64,000 nucleotides of DNA from Pectinatus sottacetonis (GCF_015732155.1 NZ_WIQK01000001.1:2552001-2616000); one strand, 5' to 3'. Positions 11,139 through 20,926 are shown, counted from the stretch's first letter. Translations and numbers: made by a program. Notes: generated from the sequence alone by a model not told the origin.

Positions 11139-12580
11139 TGACAAATTATGAAGCAGTAATTGGCTTAGAAATACATAGTGAGCTAAAAACCAATACTAAA
11201 ATTTTCTGTGGTTGTGCTACGACCTTTGGAGCCCCGCAAAACACGCACGTATGTCCTGTATGTCTGGGACTACCAGGAGTATTACCTGTTATAAACAAAC
11301 GAGTAGTAGAATTTGCAATAAAAGCAGGAATTGCCCTTAATTGTAAAATAAATAATTACAGCAAATTTGACAGAAAAAATTATTATTATCCTGATTTACC
11401 TAAAAATTTCCAGACTTCTCAATATGATTTGCCAATTGCAGAATATGGTTATATCGACATTGAAACAAAAGGAAAAACAAAACGAATTCGCATAACAAGG
11501 ATTCATATGGAAGAAGATGCCGGTAAGTTAGTTCATTCAGGAAACACCATAAAAGATTCGGCAAGTTCTAATGTTGATTATAATCGTACGGGTGTGCCAT
11601 TAATTGAAATTGTTTCCGAACCAGACATGAGAACTCCCGAAGAGGCTCGTGCCTATATGGAAAAAGTAAAATCTGTATTAGAATATATAGATGTATCTAA
11701 TTGTAAAATGGAAGAGGGCAATCTTCGTGCTGATGTCAATGTTTCCTTACGTCCTGTAGGAACAGAAAAATTAGGGACAAAAGCAGAAATGAAAAATTTA
11801 AATTCCTTTAAAATGGTGGAAAATGCTCTTGACTACGAAATTGAACGACAAAAAGAAATTCTTGAAGATGGTGGGTGTATCGTTCAGGAAACAAGGACAT
11901 GGGATGATGGTAAGGGTATTACTTTATCGATGCGAACCAAGGAGCAGGCCCAGGATTATCGTTATATGCCAGAACCAGATTTAGTTCCTATAATTACAAC
12001 AGATGAAGAAATTGCAGCTTATAAAAAGAATTTACCAGAATTGCCCGATGCCCGCCGTACTAGACTAATAAACGATTTTGGTTTATCAGCTTATGATGCT
12101 AGTATTATTACGACTTCACGGGCAATGGCTGAATATTTTGATGAAGTTACTAATAAAGGTGCTGATGCAAAATTAGCTGCAAACTGGATAATGGGTGATT
12201 TGGCGAAGGAGCTTAATGCTGAAAATAAGAATATAAGTGAATCACCTGTGTCAGCAAAAAATCTTGCTGACATGATAATACTTATTCAAAAAGGAACAAT
12301 TTCTTCTAAGATTGCCAAAAAAGTTTTTGGTGAAATGTGGCAGACAAAAAAAACACCTGAAACTATTGTAAAAGAAAAAGGATTAGTTCAAATAACTGAT
12401 ACAGTTGCCATTGAAAAAATTGTAGATGAAGTTTTATCACAAAATCCTAAACCGGTTGATGATTATAAAAAGGGAAATAAAAAATCTATTGGGTTTTTAG
12501 TAGGCCAGGTTATGAAAAAAAGTAAAGGAAAAGCAAATCCTGTTGTTGTCAATAAATTATTAAAAGAGAAATTAGATTAA
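11138..12580 (+). CDS. gatB: Asp/Glu-tRNA amidotransferase subunit GatB
   Basis: 480-residue GatB, the kinase and tRNA-binding subunit that phosphorylates the misacylated residue and accepts ammonia from GatA. It opens with [14 protein letters not shown] four-cysteine zinc site is formed by CGC near residue 26 and CPVC near residue 42. The core motif [21 protein letters not shown] follows, and a C-terminal YqeY-like tail domain binds tRNA. Start and stop overlap gatA by one base, with GGGGGTGG just upstream. Length is normal. No clear terminator follows; the AT-rich repeat-filled gap begins directly after the stop. Confidence 0.96.
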   Translation: MTNYEAVIGLEIHSELKTNTKIFCGCATTFGAPQNTHVCPVCLGLPGVLPVINKRVVEFAIKAGIALNCKINNYSKFDRKNYYYPDLPKNFQTSQYDLPIAEYGYIDIETKGKTKRIRITRIHMEEDAGKLVHSGNTIKDSASSNVDYNRTGVPLIEIVSEPDMRTPEEARAYMEKVKSVLEYIDVSNCKMEEGNLRADVNVSLRPVGTEKLGTKAEMKNLNSFKMVENALDYEIERQKEILEDGGCIVQETRTWDDGKGITLSMRTKEQAQDYRYMPEPDLVPIITTDEEIAAYKKNLPELPDARRTRLINDFGLSAYDASIITTSRAMAEYFDEVTNKGADAKLAANWIMGDLAKELNAENKNISESPVSAKNLADMIILIQKGTISSKIAKKVFGEMWQTKKTPETIVKEKGLVQITDTVAIEKIVDEVLSQNPKPVDDYKKGNKKSIGFLVGQVMKKSKGKANPVVVNKLLKEKLD

Positions 12581-12588
12581 TTATGCAA

Positions 12589-12809
12589 ATATATAGTTTA
12601 TATAAATTTTTAATAAAAAGCTATATATTAATGAAAGAAACCAGCAAAATCATTTATTTTGCCTGATAATCAAACTGTTCTCAGTTTTTCATGCTTACGG
12701 AAAAAATGTGACGGTCGCTTGATTATCAGACAGCAGTTCTTTATTTTCTCTGGAATTTATCCTATGAAAATAAGTTTTGCTTATAATAGATTTTAGCTGG
12801 TTTTTGCTG
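12589..12809 (+). ncRNA. Intergenic region of nested inverted repeats, candidate structured RNA
   Basis: The 346-base gap between gatB and dprA has no supportable gene but several perfect inverted repeats. ATATATAG (12589-12596) pairs with CTATATAT (12621-12628). GCAAAAT (12644-12650) pairs with ATTTTGC (12656-12662) around a 5-base loop. CTGATAATCAA (12663-12673) pairs with TTGATTATCAG (12719-12729), enclosing a TTTTTC/GAAAAA hairpin (12685-12705). AAACCAGC plus AAAAT (12638-12650) can alternatively pair with ATTTT-A-GCTGGTTT (12790-12803), which is followed by a T run. The outer pairing would close a roughly 165-base fold and excludes the small hairpin. No known RNA family was recognised. 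An untranslated leader or gatCAB 3' end is also possible. Confidence 0.35.
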
Positions 12810-12849
12810 TAAATTAATAGACTTTTCCTGCACAATAAATAAATTGTCA

Positions 12850-12878
12850 TTGACGGGGCGGAAAAACTTAATTATAAT
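12850..12878 (+). promoter_or_regulatory. Sigma-A promoter of the dprA-topA-trmFO operon
   Basis: TTGACG (12850-12855) and TATAAT (12873-12878) with a 17-base spacer, about 48 bases upstream of the dprA start. It is close to consensus and lies after the repeat-rich segment, so that segment is not part of this transcript. Confidence 0.75.
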
Positions 12879-12926
12879 CATAAGAAGTTTATTTAATTTT
12901 CAAAGTTCATTTTACAGGTGAAATAT

Positions 12927-14024
12927 ATGGAAAAATTTTTTTTGGCTGCATTGCAAATGGTGTCAGGTTTAGGCAGTGCTAATATAAAACATCTGCTTGA
13001 TTATTTTGGCAGTGCTGAAAATACATGGAAAGCTTCTGAAAATGAAATATTAGAAAGTAAATGTTTATCAGTAAATTTATGTAAGAATTTATTAAGACAC
13101 CGTAAATTTTTTGACTTACATAAAAATATTGCTGAATGGGACAAAAAAAGTATAAAATTAATTTCTATTTTTGAACCACTTTATCCCAAACTGCTAAAAA
13201 ATATTTATAATCCACCAACTGTTTTATTTATTCGTGGAAATCTATGCGCAAATAAAAAATATATTGCTATTGTAGGTGCAAGAAAATTTTCTGTTTATGG
13301 CAAAAGTATTGCAGAAAAAATAGCAGCCGATTTAGCTGAAAGAAATTTTATTATTGTGAGCGGAGCTGCACATGGAATTGATACCTGTGCACATCGCGGG
13401 GCATTATTAAAGGGAATGACCGTTGCTGTACTTGGCTGTGGCATAGATGTTGCTTATCCTCGCGAAAACAGAAAATTACTTGATGAAATAGCCGAGCGGG
13501 GAGCAGTCGTTTCTGAATATGCACCTCAAACACAACCATTGGCCGCTTTTTTCCCCGCTCGTAATAGGATTATAAGTGGATTAGCACTTGGTACCGTTGT
13601 CATAGAGGCAGCTAAACGCAGTGGTTCGTTGATTACAGCTGAAATGGCTTTAAGTGAGGGACGGGATGTTTTTGCTGTTCCTGGAAGTATTTATTCTGAT
13701 CAAAGTGTAGGTTGTAACCATCTTATACAGCAAGGAGCAAAGTTAGTAACCTGTGCCAAAGATATATATGAAGAATATGAAATTAATTTTATTGAAAAGT
13801 CAGGTTGCAGTAATCAAAAAACCACTATAAAAATGTCATCTGAGGAAAAGAAAATATATGATATATTATCCTTTGACCAACCTGTTGGTATAGATGAAAT
13901 GATCTGCAGACTACGATCCGATGTTTCCAATATAAGTTTTTTGTTATTACAAATGAAATTACGTGGAATAATAGAAGAAACAGCAGTGGGAACATATGTG
14001 CGATCTGTTAAGGAGAGGATTTAG
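12927..14024 (+). CDS. dprA: DNA-processing protein DprA
   Basis: 365-residue DprA/Smf family protein, which loads RecA onto incoming single-stranded DNA during natural transformation. An N-terminal helical region precedes the Rossmann-like core with VGARKFSVYGKSIAEKIA and the signature SGAAHGIDTCAHRGAL, then PARNRIISGLALGTVVIEA. A C-terminal winged helix (about 305-365) follows. AGGTGA at 12916-12921 fits the ATG at 12927; an in-frame GTG at 12918 lies within that binding site. The stop overlaps the topA start by one base. dprA followed by topA is the standard Firmicutes order. DprA is widespread and does not alone prove competence. Confidence 0.95.
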   Translation: MEKFFLAALQMVSGLGSANIKHLLDYFGSAENTWKASENEILESKCLSVNLCKNLLRHRKFFDLHKNIAEWDKKSIKLISIFEPLYPKLLKNIYNPPTVLFIRGNLCANKKYIAIVGARKFSVYGKSIAEKIAADLAERNFIIVSGAAHGIDTCAHRGALLKGMTVAVLGCGIDVAYPRENRKLLDEIAERGAVVSEYAPQTQPLAAFFPARNRIISGLALGTVVIEAAKRSGSLITAEMALSEGRDVFAVPGSIYSDQSVGCNHLIQQGAKLVTCAKDIYEEYEINFIEKSGCSNQKTTIKMSSEEKKIYDILSFDQPVGIDEMICRLRSDVSNISFLLLQMKLRGIIEETAVGTYVRSVKERI

Positions 14025-16252
14025 TGGAACCAAAAGTAGAAGACATATCTAAGAAAAAAATAAAAGTCAAACGCAAGAAAAAAACTACAAGAACAATAAA
14101 GAAAACATTAGTTATAGTTGAATCACCAGCTAAAGCTAAAACTATAGAAAAATATCTAGGTAAACGCAAGTATGAAGTACTTGCTTCAATGGGGCACTTG
14201 AGAGACTTACCTAAAAGTCAGTTCGGCATTGATGTAGAAAATAACTTTACACCCAAATATATAAATATCCGCGGCAAAGGAGACTTAATCAAAGCTTTAA
14301 AAAAGGAAGCTAAAAAGGCTGATAAAATTTATCTGGCATCTGATCCTGATCGCGAAGGAGAAGCTATAGCATGGCATTTAGCTTATTTATTGGACGTTGA
14401 TGATCACGAAAAATGTCGTATAGTATTTAATGAAATAACAAAACCAGCTATAAATGAAGCGGTTAAAGTTCCAAGGAAAATAAATCTTAATCTGGTTGAT
14501 GCACAACAAGCACGGCGAATGCTTGATAGAATTGTCGGTTATAAACTAAGTCCTTTACTTTGGCGAAAAGTAAAAAAAGGACTTAGTGCCGGGCGGGTAC
14601 AGTCTGTTGCTGTAAAAATAATATGTGACCGTGAAAGAGAAATAAAAGCATTTATACCAGAAGAATACTGGACTATAGATCTAAAATTCAAGAAAACTGA
14701 TACAACAGTTGATAAACAAGAATCTTTTACTGCTGCCCTTAGTCTAATCGATGATAAAAAAGCAACTATAAAAGTGGAAAAAGATGCTGTAAAAATTGAA
14801 AAAGAATTAGAAAAAGAAACTTTTATAATTGATGAAGTAAAGAAAAGTGAAAGACGACGTAAAGCACCGGCACCATTTACGACCAGCTCTTTGCAACAGG
14901 ATGCTGCCAGAAAATTAGGTTTTACATCAAGACGTACAATGATGATAGCACAGCAACTCTATGAAGGAATAAATATTGGGAAAAAAGGCCCGGTAGGTTT
15001 AATAACATACATGCGTACAGACTCAACACGTGTATCTGAACTAGCACAAAACGATGCTAGAAAATATATACTGGATAATTTCGATAAAAAGTATATCCCG
15101 GAAAAGCCGCCAATATACACTGCCAAAAAAGATGCTCAGGATGCTCATGAAGCGGTTCGTCCTACTGATGTATTCCTTTTACCAGCAATTGTTGAAGATT
15201 TTCTTTCAAAAGAGCAGCTGAAATTATATCGTCTTATATGGCAACGCTTTTTGGCTAGTCAAATGGTTCCAGCCGTTTATAATACAATGAGTATAGTGAT
15301 AAAAGGCGGTAAATATAAGGCCCGGGCAGTTGGCTCTGTATTGAAATTTTCTGGATTCACTGCCATCTACGAAGATAATGATAAAAAAAAGGATAAGGAT
15401 ATTATTTTGCCTGAAGTATCCATAGGTGATAATGTTGTTTTAAAAAAGATACTGCCTGAACAGCACTTTACGGAACCACCACCACGCTATAATGATGCTT
15501 CAATAGTAAAAACACTTGAAGAAAAAGGTATAGGCCGTCCTAGTACATATGCGCCGATAATAGAAACTATCTTAGCACGTGGTTATGTTGTAAGACGCGA
15601 AAAGAAATTTGAACCTACGGAATTAGGCTTTATTGTACTTGATATGTTGGAACAATATTTTAAGAACATTGTAGATGCTAAATTTACTGCTGATTTAGAA
15701 AATAGTCTTGATAAAATAGCCGAAGGATTAATGGATAAAAACAACTTGCTTGCTGAATTTTATACACCTTTTGAAAAAACATTAGAAAAAGCGGAAACAG
15801 AAATAGGGCATATTGAAATACCAGAAGAAGTGTCAGATGTTAGATGTGAAAAATGTGGCCGTTTAATGGTTGTTAAGCAAGGTCGTTTTAGCAAATTTCT
15901 TGCTTGTCCGGGTTTTCCGGAATGTCGCAATACTAAGCCTATTCTAAAGGATACTGGCGCAAAATGTCCAAAATGTGGTGGCAGAATAGTAGAACGGAAA
16001 ACCAAGCGCGGCAGGACTTTTTACGGCTGCGAAAATTATCCAAACTGTGATTTTGTAAGCTGGGATATGCCTGTAGCCGATAAAGTATGCGAAAAATGTG
16101 GGGCTAATTTATTCCAGCATCGCTATAAAAATGGTAAAGTTATTTTTTATTGTGGCAACGAAAACTGTGAAACAAGGAAAGACCATCCTATAAATGAAGA
16201 ATTAAATAAAGTAAAAGTAAAAACAGCAAATAAAAAAGATAAAACTAAGTAA
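14024..16252 (+). CDS. topA: DNA topoisomerase I
   Basis: 742-residue type IA topoisomerase that relaxes negative supercoils. A Lys/Arg-rich extension of about 27 residues precedes the Toprim domain (LVIVESPAKAKTIEKYLG, SDPDREGEAIAWH). The catalytic tyrosine lies in GLITYMRTDSTRVS (Y329). The C-terminus carries three four-cysteine zinc ribbons (from about 605: CEKCGRLMV..., CPKCGGRIV..., CEKCGANLF...), the number usual in Firmicutes TopA. The start is GTG at 14024, overlapping the dprA stop, with AGGAGAGG upstream. The basic N-terminal extension is unusual and may help DNA binding, but this is inference. Confidence 0.96.
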   Translation: MEPKVEDISKKKIKVKRKKKTTRTIKKTLVIVESPAKAKTIEKYLGKRKYEVLASMGHLRDLPKSQFGIDVENNFTPKYINIRGKGDLIKALKKEAKKADKIYLASDPDREGEAIAWHLAYLLDVDDHEKCRIVFNEITKPAINEAVKVPRKINLNLVDAQQARRMLDRIVGYKLSPLLWRKVKKGLSAGRVQSVAVKIICDREREIKAFIPEEYWTIDLKFKKTDTTVDKQESFTAALSLIDDKKATIKVEKDAVKIEKELEKETFIIDEVKKSERRRKAPAPFTTSSLQQDAARKLGFTSRRTMMIAQQLYEGINIGKKGPVGLITYMRTDSTRVSELAQNDARKYILDNFDKKYIPEKPPIYTAKKDAQDAHEAVRPTDVFLLPAIVEDFLSKEQLKLYRLIWQRFLASQMVPAVYNTMSIVIKGGKYKARAVGSVLKFSGFTAIYEDNDKKKDKDIILPEVSIGDNVVLKKILPEQHFTEPPPRYNDASIVKTLEEKGIGRPSTYAPIIETILARGYVVRREKKFEPTELGFIVLDMLEQYFKNIVDAKFTADLENSLDKIAEGLMDKNNLLAEFYTPFEKTLEKAETEIGHIEIPEEVSDVRCEKCGRLMVVKQGRFSKFLACPGFPECRNTKPILKDTGAKCPKCGGRIVERKTKRGRTFYGCENYPNCDFVSWDMPVADKVCEKCGANLFQHRYKNGKVIFYCGNENCETRKDHPINEELNKVKVKTANKKDKTK

Positions 16253-16283
16253 TTGAGCAAAAATATACAGGGAGCTTTTGTTT

Positions 16284-17603
16284 ATGCAGCAAAAAAGAAT
16301 TATTATTATTGGGGCCGGCCTTGCAGGAAGTGAGGCAGCATGGCAGATTGCCCGCAGGGGACTGAAAGTAAGTTTGTATGAAATGCGTCCTCAGAAAATG
16401 ACGTCGGCACATAAAACTTCTGAATTTGCAGAATTAGTATGCAGTAATTCTTTACGTGCAGCAGATTTGGGGAATGCCGTAGGGGTATTAAAAGAAGAAA
16501 TGCGCATAATGGATTCATTGATAATGGAAGCAGCCGATAATAATGTAATTCCTGCCGGAGGGGCATTAGCTGTCGATCGCTACGGATTCTCTAAATATGT
16601 GACTAAGAAAATAAAAAATGACTCTAACATAGAAATAATAAATGAAGAATGCGTAAAAATTCCTTATGATGAAGATACTGTTGTAATCATAGCTTCAGGA
16701 CCGCTTACGGCTGGAGCCATGTCAGAACAAATAGCTGAACTCACAGGCGAAGATTATTTATATTTCTATGATGCAGCAGCACCACTTGTAACTAGCGAAT
16801 CCATCAATATGGATAAGGCTTATCGGGCTTCAAGATATAATAAGGGTACAGCAGATTATATAAATTGTCCGATGAACCAGTCACAATATGAAAATTTTTG
16901 GCACGAATTGCTGGCAGCAGAAAAAACTCCAGTCAAAGAATTTGAAAAAGAAATTTTTTTTGAAGGATGTATGCCTGTTGAAGTTATGGCAGCGCGGGGT
17001 AAGAATACATTGTTGTTTGGTCCATTAAAACCTGTTGGCTTGAATTATCCCGGAGAAAATGTTCATCCCTACGCAGTCGTTCAGCTGCGACAGGATAATG
17101 CAGCTGATAGTTTATATAATATCGTAGGATTTCAAACACACCTTAAATGGCCGGAGCAAAAAAGAGTTTTTTCTCTTATCCCCGGGTTGGAAAATGCAGA
17201 ATTTGTCAGATACGGTGTAATGCATCGCAATACGTTTATTGATTCACCTGAATTTTTAAAAATGACACTGCAAACTAAAAAAAAGAGCAATGTATTATTT
17301 GCTGGACAAATAACAGGTGTTGAAGGTTATGTGGAATCAGCTTCATCTGGCTTGGTAGCTGGAATAAATGTTTTTCGCTTGGCTTCTGGTTTGGAACCGA
17401 TTGAATTTCCACTTGAGACTGCGCATGGTTCGCTGTGTAAGTATATTACGACTCCTCCAGCAAAAAAATTTCAACCTATGAATGTGAACTTTGGTATAAT
17501 GCCTGCTTTGTCGGAAAAGATACGTGATAAAAAAATAAAAAAGCAAATGCTAGCTGATAGAGCTTTAGAAAAAATAAAAAAATTCAAACAATGTATTGAA
17601 TGA
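16284..17603 (+). CDS. trmFO: TrmFO, folate/FAD-dependent tRNA (uracil-54-C5)-methyltransferase
   Basis: 439-residue flavoprotein that makes ribothymidine at tRNA position 54 using methylenetetrahydrofolate rather than SAM. The N-terminal FAD motif [17 protein letters not shown] and [25 protein letters not shown] are characteristic, as is the late [22 protein letters not shown] segment. AGGGAGC at 16269-16275 serves the ATG at 16284; an in-frame TTG at 16278 is too close. It is third in the dprA-topA-trmFO unit. In Bacillus (as gid) it is followed by xerC/codV; here that gene is missing. Confidence 0.96.
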   Translation: MQQKRIIIIGAGLAGSEAAWQIARRGLKVSLYEMRPQKMTSAHKTSEFAELVCSNSLRAADLGNAVGVLKEEMRIMDSLIMEAADNNVIPAGGALAVDRYGFSKYVTKKIKNDSNIEIINEECVKIPYDEDTVVIIASGPLTAGAMSEQIAELTGEDYLYFYDAAAPLVTSESINMDKAYRASRYNKGTADYINCPMNQSQYENFWHELLAAEKTPVKEFEKEIFFEGCMPVEVMAARGKNTLLFGPLKPVGLNYPGENVHPYAVVQLRQDNAADSLYNIVGFQTHLKWPEQKRVFSLIPGLENAEFVRYGVMHRNTFIDSPEFLKMTLQTKKKSNVLFAGQITGVEGYVESASSGLVAGINVFRLASGLEPIEFPLETAHGSLCKYITTPPAKKFQPMNVNFGIMPALSEKIRDKKIKKQMLADRALEKIKKFKQCIE

Positions 17604-17625
17604 TTTTATTTTCATGGTATATAAT
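17596..17625 (+). promoter_or_regulatory. Candidate promoter for hslVU at the end of trmFO
   Basis: TTGAAT (17596-17601, overlapping the trmFO end) and TATAAT (17620-17625) with an 18-base spacer. If used, it gives hslV a leader of about 265 bases. Confidence 0.42.
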
Positions 17626-17732
17626 AAATATACTGCGCTTTAGGAATGAAGATTAATTTAAGTAATAAATTTAATATTCAGGTGTTGATTTTTCTATTTA
17701 TAAAGCTGCAAAATGAATTGTGATGGATAGAA

Positions 17733-17828
17733 CATAAAGCTTTATGATATACGAGTTTGCTTGCCTTATGCTTACAACACTAGTTATGTAAAATAGGAAA
17801 ATTTACCGCTTTTTGGATATAGGCAAGC
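17733..17828 (+). other. Palindrome and inverted repeat in the gap before hslV
   Basis: The 294-base trmFO-hslV gap has no gene. It contains a perfect 14-base palindrome CATAAAGCTTTATG (17733-17746) and an inverted repeat GCTTGCCT (17759-17766) / AGGCAAGC (17821-17828) around a 54-base loop. This may be a regulatory leader or operator. I see no remnant of xerC. Confidence 0.4.
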
Positions 17829-17897
17829 GTAAATAATAGAATTATGTTACTTAAGGATAGTTAGTTATGCTTATGATTTAGTTTGGGAGTGAAATTG

Positions 17898-18431
17898 ATG
17901 TTTAGAGCAACAACAATTGTAGCAGTAAAGAAAAATGGAACTACTGCTATTGCCGGTGATGGACAAGTCACTTTTGGTCAAAATACAATAATGAAGGGCA
18001 ATGCGCGAAAAGTACGGCGTATTTATCATGATAAGGTACTAGCAGGATTTGCCGGTTCTGTGGCAGATGCATTTACCCTATTTGAAAAATTTGAAGCTAA
18101 ATTGGAAGAATTCAATGGGAGTTTGACCCGTGCTTCTGTTGAATTAGCAAAAGAATGGCGTACGGATAGAGTCCTGCGTAAATTAGAAGCATTGCTTTTA
18201 GTGGCAGATAAAGAAACTTTACTGCTTTTGTCTGGTAATGGAGAAGTGATAGAACCTGATGGAGATGTAGCGGCTATCGGGTCAGGTGGATTTTATGCAT
18301 TGGCTGCAGCAAAAGCAATGGTGAATCATACTGAACTTCCGGCAGCTCAAATTGCCAAAGAAGCGCTATCCATAGCAGCAGATATTTGTGTATATACCAA
18401 TCACAATATTTTAGTTGAAGAATTGAAATAG
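17898..18431 (+). CDS. hslV: HslV, protease subunit of HslUV
   Basis: 177-residue proteasome-like peptidase of the HslUV (ClpQY) complex; dodecamers degrade proteins unfolded by HslU. The catalytic threonine corresponds to T5 of [10 protein letters not shown], followed by the conserved GDGQVTFG. The ATG at 17898 is served by GGGAG at 17885-17889; the longer frame from 17883 would begin inside that binding site. Four residues precede the nucleophile, so removal of a short propeptide is expected before activity, as in some other Firmicutes and Thermotoga HslV. Coupled to hslU, whose binding site overlaps the hslV stop. Confidence 0.95.
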   Translation: MFRATTIVAVKKNGTTAIAGDGQVTFGQNTIMKGNARKVRRIYHDKVLAGFAGSVADAFTLFEKFEAKLEEFNGSLTRASVELAKEWRTDRVLRKLEALLLVADKETLLLLSGNGEVIEPDGDVAAIGSGGFYALAAAKAMVNHTELPAAQIAKEALSIAADICVYTNHNILVEELK

Positions 18432-18443
18432 GAGGTTTTCATT

Positions 18444-19826
18444 TTGAACGAACAAACGCCTCGTCAAGTTGTTGAGGAACTCGATAAATATATAGTGGGA
18501 CAGGATAAGGCAAAACGTGCAGTAGCAGTTGCTCTACGCAATAGATGGCGGGCTCGGCATTTATCCGGCAGTATGAAAGAAGAAATTATCCCTAAAAACA
18601 TTTTGATGATAGGAGCTACTGGTGTAGGTAAAACTGAAATTGCCCGCAGACTTGCAAAACTGGTCAAAGCCCCTTTTATCAAAGTAGAAGCGACAAAATT
18701 TACAGAAGTTGGTTATGTTGGCAGAGATGTTGAATCAATGGTACGTGATTTAGTAGAAATTTCTGTTCGTATGATAAAACAGGAAAAAATGGCGAAAGTG
18801 GCCGAAAAAGCTAAAGAAATGGCTGAAGAACGTATTTTAGATATGTTGGTTCCTGAACGAAAAGGCAAATCACTAACTCCTATAGGTAATCTATTTGATA
18901 ACGATAATAAAGAACAGCAGGCCACTGAAGAAAAACCAAAGTACGAAGCTGGGAGGGAATTTTGCCGTAAACGTTTAAAGACAGGTGCCTTGGAAAAAGA
19001 AATACTGGAAATAGATGTTGAGGACAACAGTTCACCTATGGTGGGAATGTTTGCGGGTGCCGGAATGGAAGATATGACCAATAACATACAGGATATGCTG
19101 GGTAGCATTCTTCCTAAAAAACATAAAAAACGCAAAGTATCAATAGCTGCTGCCCGTAAGATATTTCAACAAGAAGAAGCACAAAAACTCATAGATATGG
19201 ATGAAGTAGCTAAAGAGGGCATTGAAAGTGCTGAAACAAATGGTATTATTTTTCTTGATGAAATTGACAAGATTGCTGTTAAAGGTGGTGCCGCCGGTGG
19301 ACCAGATGTATCACGGGAAGGAGTACAGAGGGATATCCTGCCAATAGTGGAAGGTTCTACAGTTGTGACGAAATATGGACCAGTAAAAACTGAACATGTC
19401 CTATTTATTGCTGCTGGAGCATTTCATATGGCTAAACCTTCTGATTTAATTCCTGAATTACAGGGACGTTTTCCAATACGGGTAGAATTAACTTCGCTGA
19501 CACATGAAGATTTCAGGAGAATACTTACAGAACCAGAAAATGCCTTAATAAAACAATATGCCGCATTGCTTAAGACGGAGGGGATTACAATAAAATTTAC
19601 TGATGCTGCTATTGATCATCTGGCACAGATAGCTTGTGATGTGAACGCACAAACAGAAAATATCGGAGCACGCCGTCTTTATACTATAATGGAAAAAATG
19701 TTGGAAGATTTATCTTTTGAAGCTCCTGAAATGGAAAATAAAAATATAACTATCGATCCACCATATATTGATGATAAGTTAGGAGAAATAGTATCTAATA
19801 GAGATTTGAGTCGGTTTATTCTTTAA
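18444..19826 (+). CDS. hslU: HslU, ATPase subunit of HslUV
   Basis: 460-residue AAA+ unfoldase that feeds substrates to HslV. Walker A is GATGVGKT (57-64), Walker B is [11 protein letters not shown], and between them lies the inserted I domain (about 110-245), with a charged stretch near 140-160. The sensor and arginine-finger region [17 protein letters not shown] and the C-terminal sequence ending in RFIL, which docks into HslV, are present. The TTG start at 18444 is preceded by AGGAGG with 7-base spacing. The gene order hslV-hslU-codY is conserved in Firmicutes. No terminator is evident before codY, which has its own -10. Confidence 0.96.
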   Translation: MNEQTPRQVVEELDKYIVGQDKAKRAVAVALRNRWRARHLSGSMKEEIIPKNILMIGATGVGKTEIARRLAKLVKAPFIKVEATKFTEVGYVGRDVESMVRDLVEISVRMIKQEKMAKVAEKAKEMAEERILDMLVPERKGKSLTPIGNLFDNDNKEQQATEEKPKYEAGREFCRKRLKTGALEKEILEIDVEDNSSPMVGMFAGAGMEDMTNNIQDMLGSILPKKHKKRKVSIAAARKIFQQEEAQKLIDMDEVAKEGIESAETNGIIFLDEIDKIAVKGGAAGGPDVSREGVQRDILPIVEGSTVVTKYGPVKTEHVLFIAAGAFHMAKPSDLIPELQGRFPIRVELTSLTHEDFRRILTEPENALIKQYAALLKTEGITIKFTDAAIDHLAQIACDVNAQTENIGARRLYTIMEKMLEDLSFEAPEMENKNITIDPPYIDDKLGEIVSNRDLSRFIL

Positions 19827-19844
19827 TTATAAATTAATAGTAGT

Positions 19845-19861
19845 AATTTTGTTGAAAAATA
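19845..19861 (+). promoter_or_regulatory. Weak CodY-box-like inverted repeat upstream of codY
   Basis: AATTTT (19845-19850) and GAAAAAT (19854-19860) resemble the CodY box AATTTTCWGAAAATT but with an altered centre and several mismatches. It would suit autoregulation; very tentative. Confidence 0.2.
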
Positions 19862-19908
19862 TATCAATTTATAAAATTTTAAAAAAACTGTATTTTTATT
19901 ATTAGGTA

Positions 19909-19917
19909 TGATATAAT
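19909..19917 (+). promoter_or_regulatory. Extended -10 promoter of codY
   Basis: TGATATAAT (19909-19917) gives an extended -10; the -35 region (TGTATT, 19889-19894) is poor. It lies 38 bases upstream of the codY ATG. Confidence 0.5.
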
Positions 19918-19954
19918 AATACGGTAATAGAATTACGAAGAAAGGAACTGAATA

Positions 19955-20731
19955 ATGACGACTCTATTAGAAAAAACTAGGAAAATCAATCGCTTATTAC
20001 AAAAATCAGATAATGTAGAATATGATGGTATATCATGTGTGTTAAGTAATGTACTTGATGCAAATGTTTATATAGTTTCTACGACAGGAAAAATACTTGG
20101 ATATGCATTTATCGATGATTTTGAATGTGACATCATGCTGGACAAAGTGGTAAGTCAAGGACAATTTCCCAAACATTATGTCAATTGGCTATTAAAAGCT
20201 GATGAAACTTCTGCTAACATAAGATCGAAAACTGGCATGTGTGCATTTACAGAAAACACGAAATGTTTGTTCAGCGGGAAAAATACTACTGTAGTTCCAA
20301 TATACGGAATAGGTGAACGCAAGGGAACATTAATTATTGCTAAATTTGATGAAGAATTTATTGATGATGATTTACTATTGGCAGAATATGGTGCCACAGT
20401 AGTTGGAATGGAAATTCTACGTGATCATACTGAAAAAATGGAAGAAGATATGCGTAAGCAGGCCACTGTAAAAATTGCTTTGTCTACACTATCATTTTCT
20501 GAACAGGAAGCTGCTGTCAATATATTAGGCGAATTAAACGGGATGGAAGGATTGCTGGTTGCTTCAAAAATTGCTGACCGAGTTGGTATTACTCGTTCTG
20601 TTATTGTTAATGCATTACGTAAATTTGAATCAGCAGGATTAATCGAATCTAAATCCTTGGGAATGAAGGGCACATACATACGTGTTCTCAATGAGCATTT
20701 ATTGGATGAAGTCCAAAAACTAAGAAGATAA
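19955..20731 (+). CDS. codY: Global transcriptional regulator CodY
   Basis: 258-residue pleiotropic repressor that senses branched-chain amino acids and, in many species, GTP, and controls metabolism, motility and competence. The N-terminal GAF domain (about 1-155) binds isoleucine/valine. The C-terminal winged helix-turn-helix ASKIADRVGITRSVIVNALR (about 203-222), followed by GLIESKSLGMKGTYIRVLN, is nearly identical to the well-studied Firmicutes proteins. The ATG at 19955 follows GAAAGGAAC. The position between hslU and flgB is the same as in Bacillus subtilis. A terminator follows, so codY and the flagellar genes are probably separate units. Confidence 0.97.
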   Translation: MTTLLEKTRKINRLLQKSDNVEYDGISCVLSNVLDANVYIVSTTGKILGYAFIDDFECDIMLDKVVSQGQFPKHYVNWLLKADETSANIRSKTGMCAFTENTKCLFSGKNTTVVPIYGIGERKGTLIIAKFDEEFIDDDLLLAEYGATVVGMEILRDHTEKMEEDMRKQATVKIALSTLSFSEQEAAVNILGELNGMEGLLVASKIADRVGITRSVIVNALRKFESAGLIESKSLGMKGTYIRVLNEHLLDEVQKLRR

Positions 20732-20779
20732 TTATAATAAAAATATGAATATCAGTAAAAAGAATATATATTATATTAG

Positions 20780-20830
20780 AATGAGTCTGAAGATCCAGTT
20801 AAATCTTACTGGGTTTTTAGACTCATTTTG
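20780..20830 (+). terminator. Terminator after codY
   Basis: AATGAGTCT (20780-20788) pairs with AGACTCATT (20819-20827), enclosing a CCAGT/ACTGG inner stem, then a short T run. A convincing bipartite hairpin with a modest U tract. Confidence 0.65.
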
Positions 20831-20833
20831 GAT

Positions 20834-20869
20834 AATAGCAATATTTTATTTAATAAAAACATTGCTATT
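20834..20869. repeat. Near-continuous inverted repeat downstream of the codY terminator
   Basis: AATAGCAAT (20834-20842) and ATTGCTATT (20861-20869) are perfect complements, and the interior also pairs (TTTTATT with AATAAAA around one T). It makes one long AT-rich hairpin. No T tract follows, so it is probably not a terminator. Confidence 0.5.
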
Positions 20870-20926
20870 CACCTAACAATTATGGTATTTTATTTTTATA
20901 TAGTAATATTTGGGATTAATATATTA

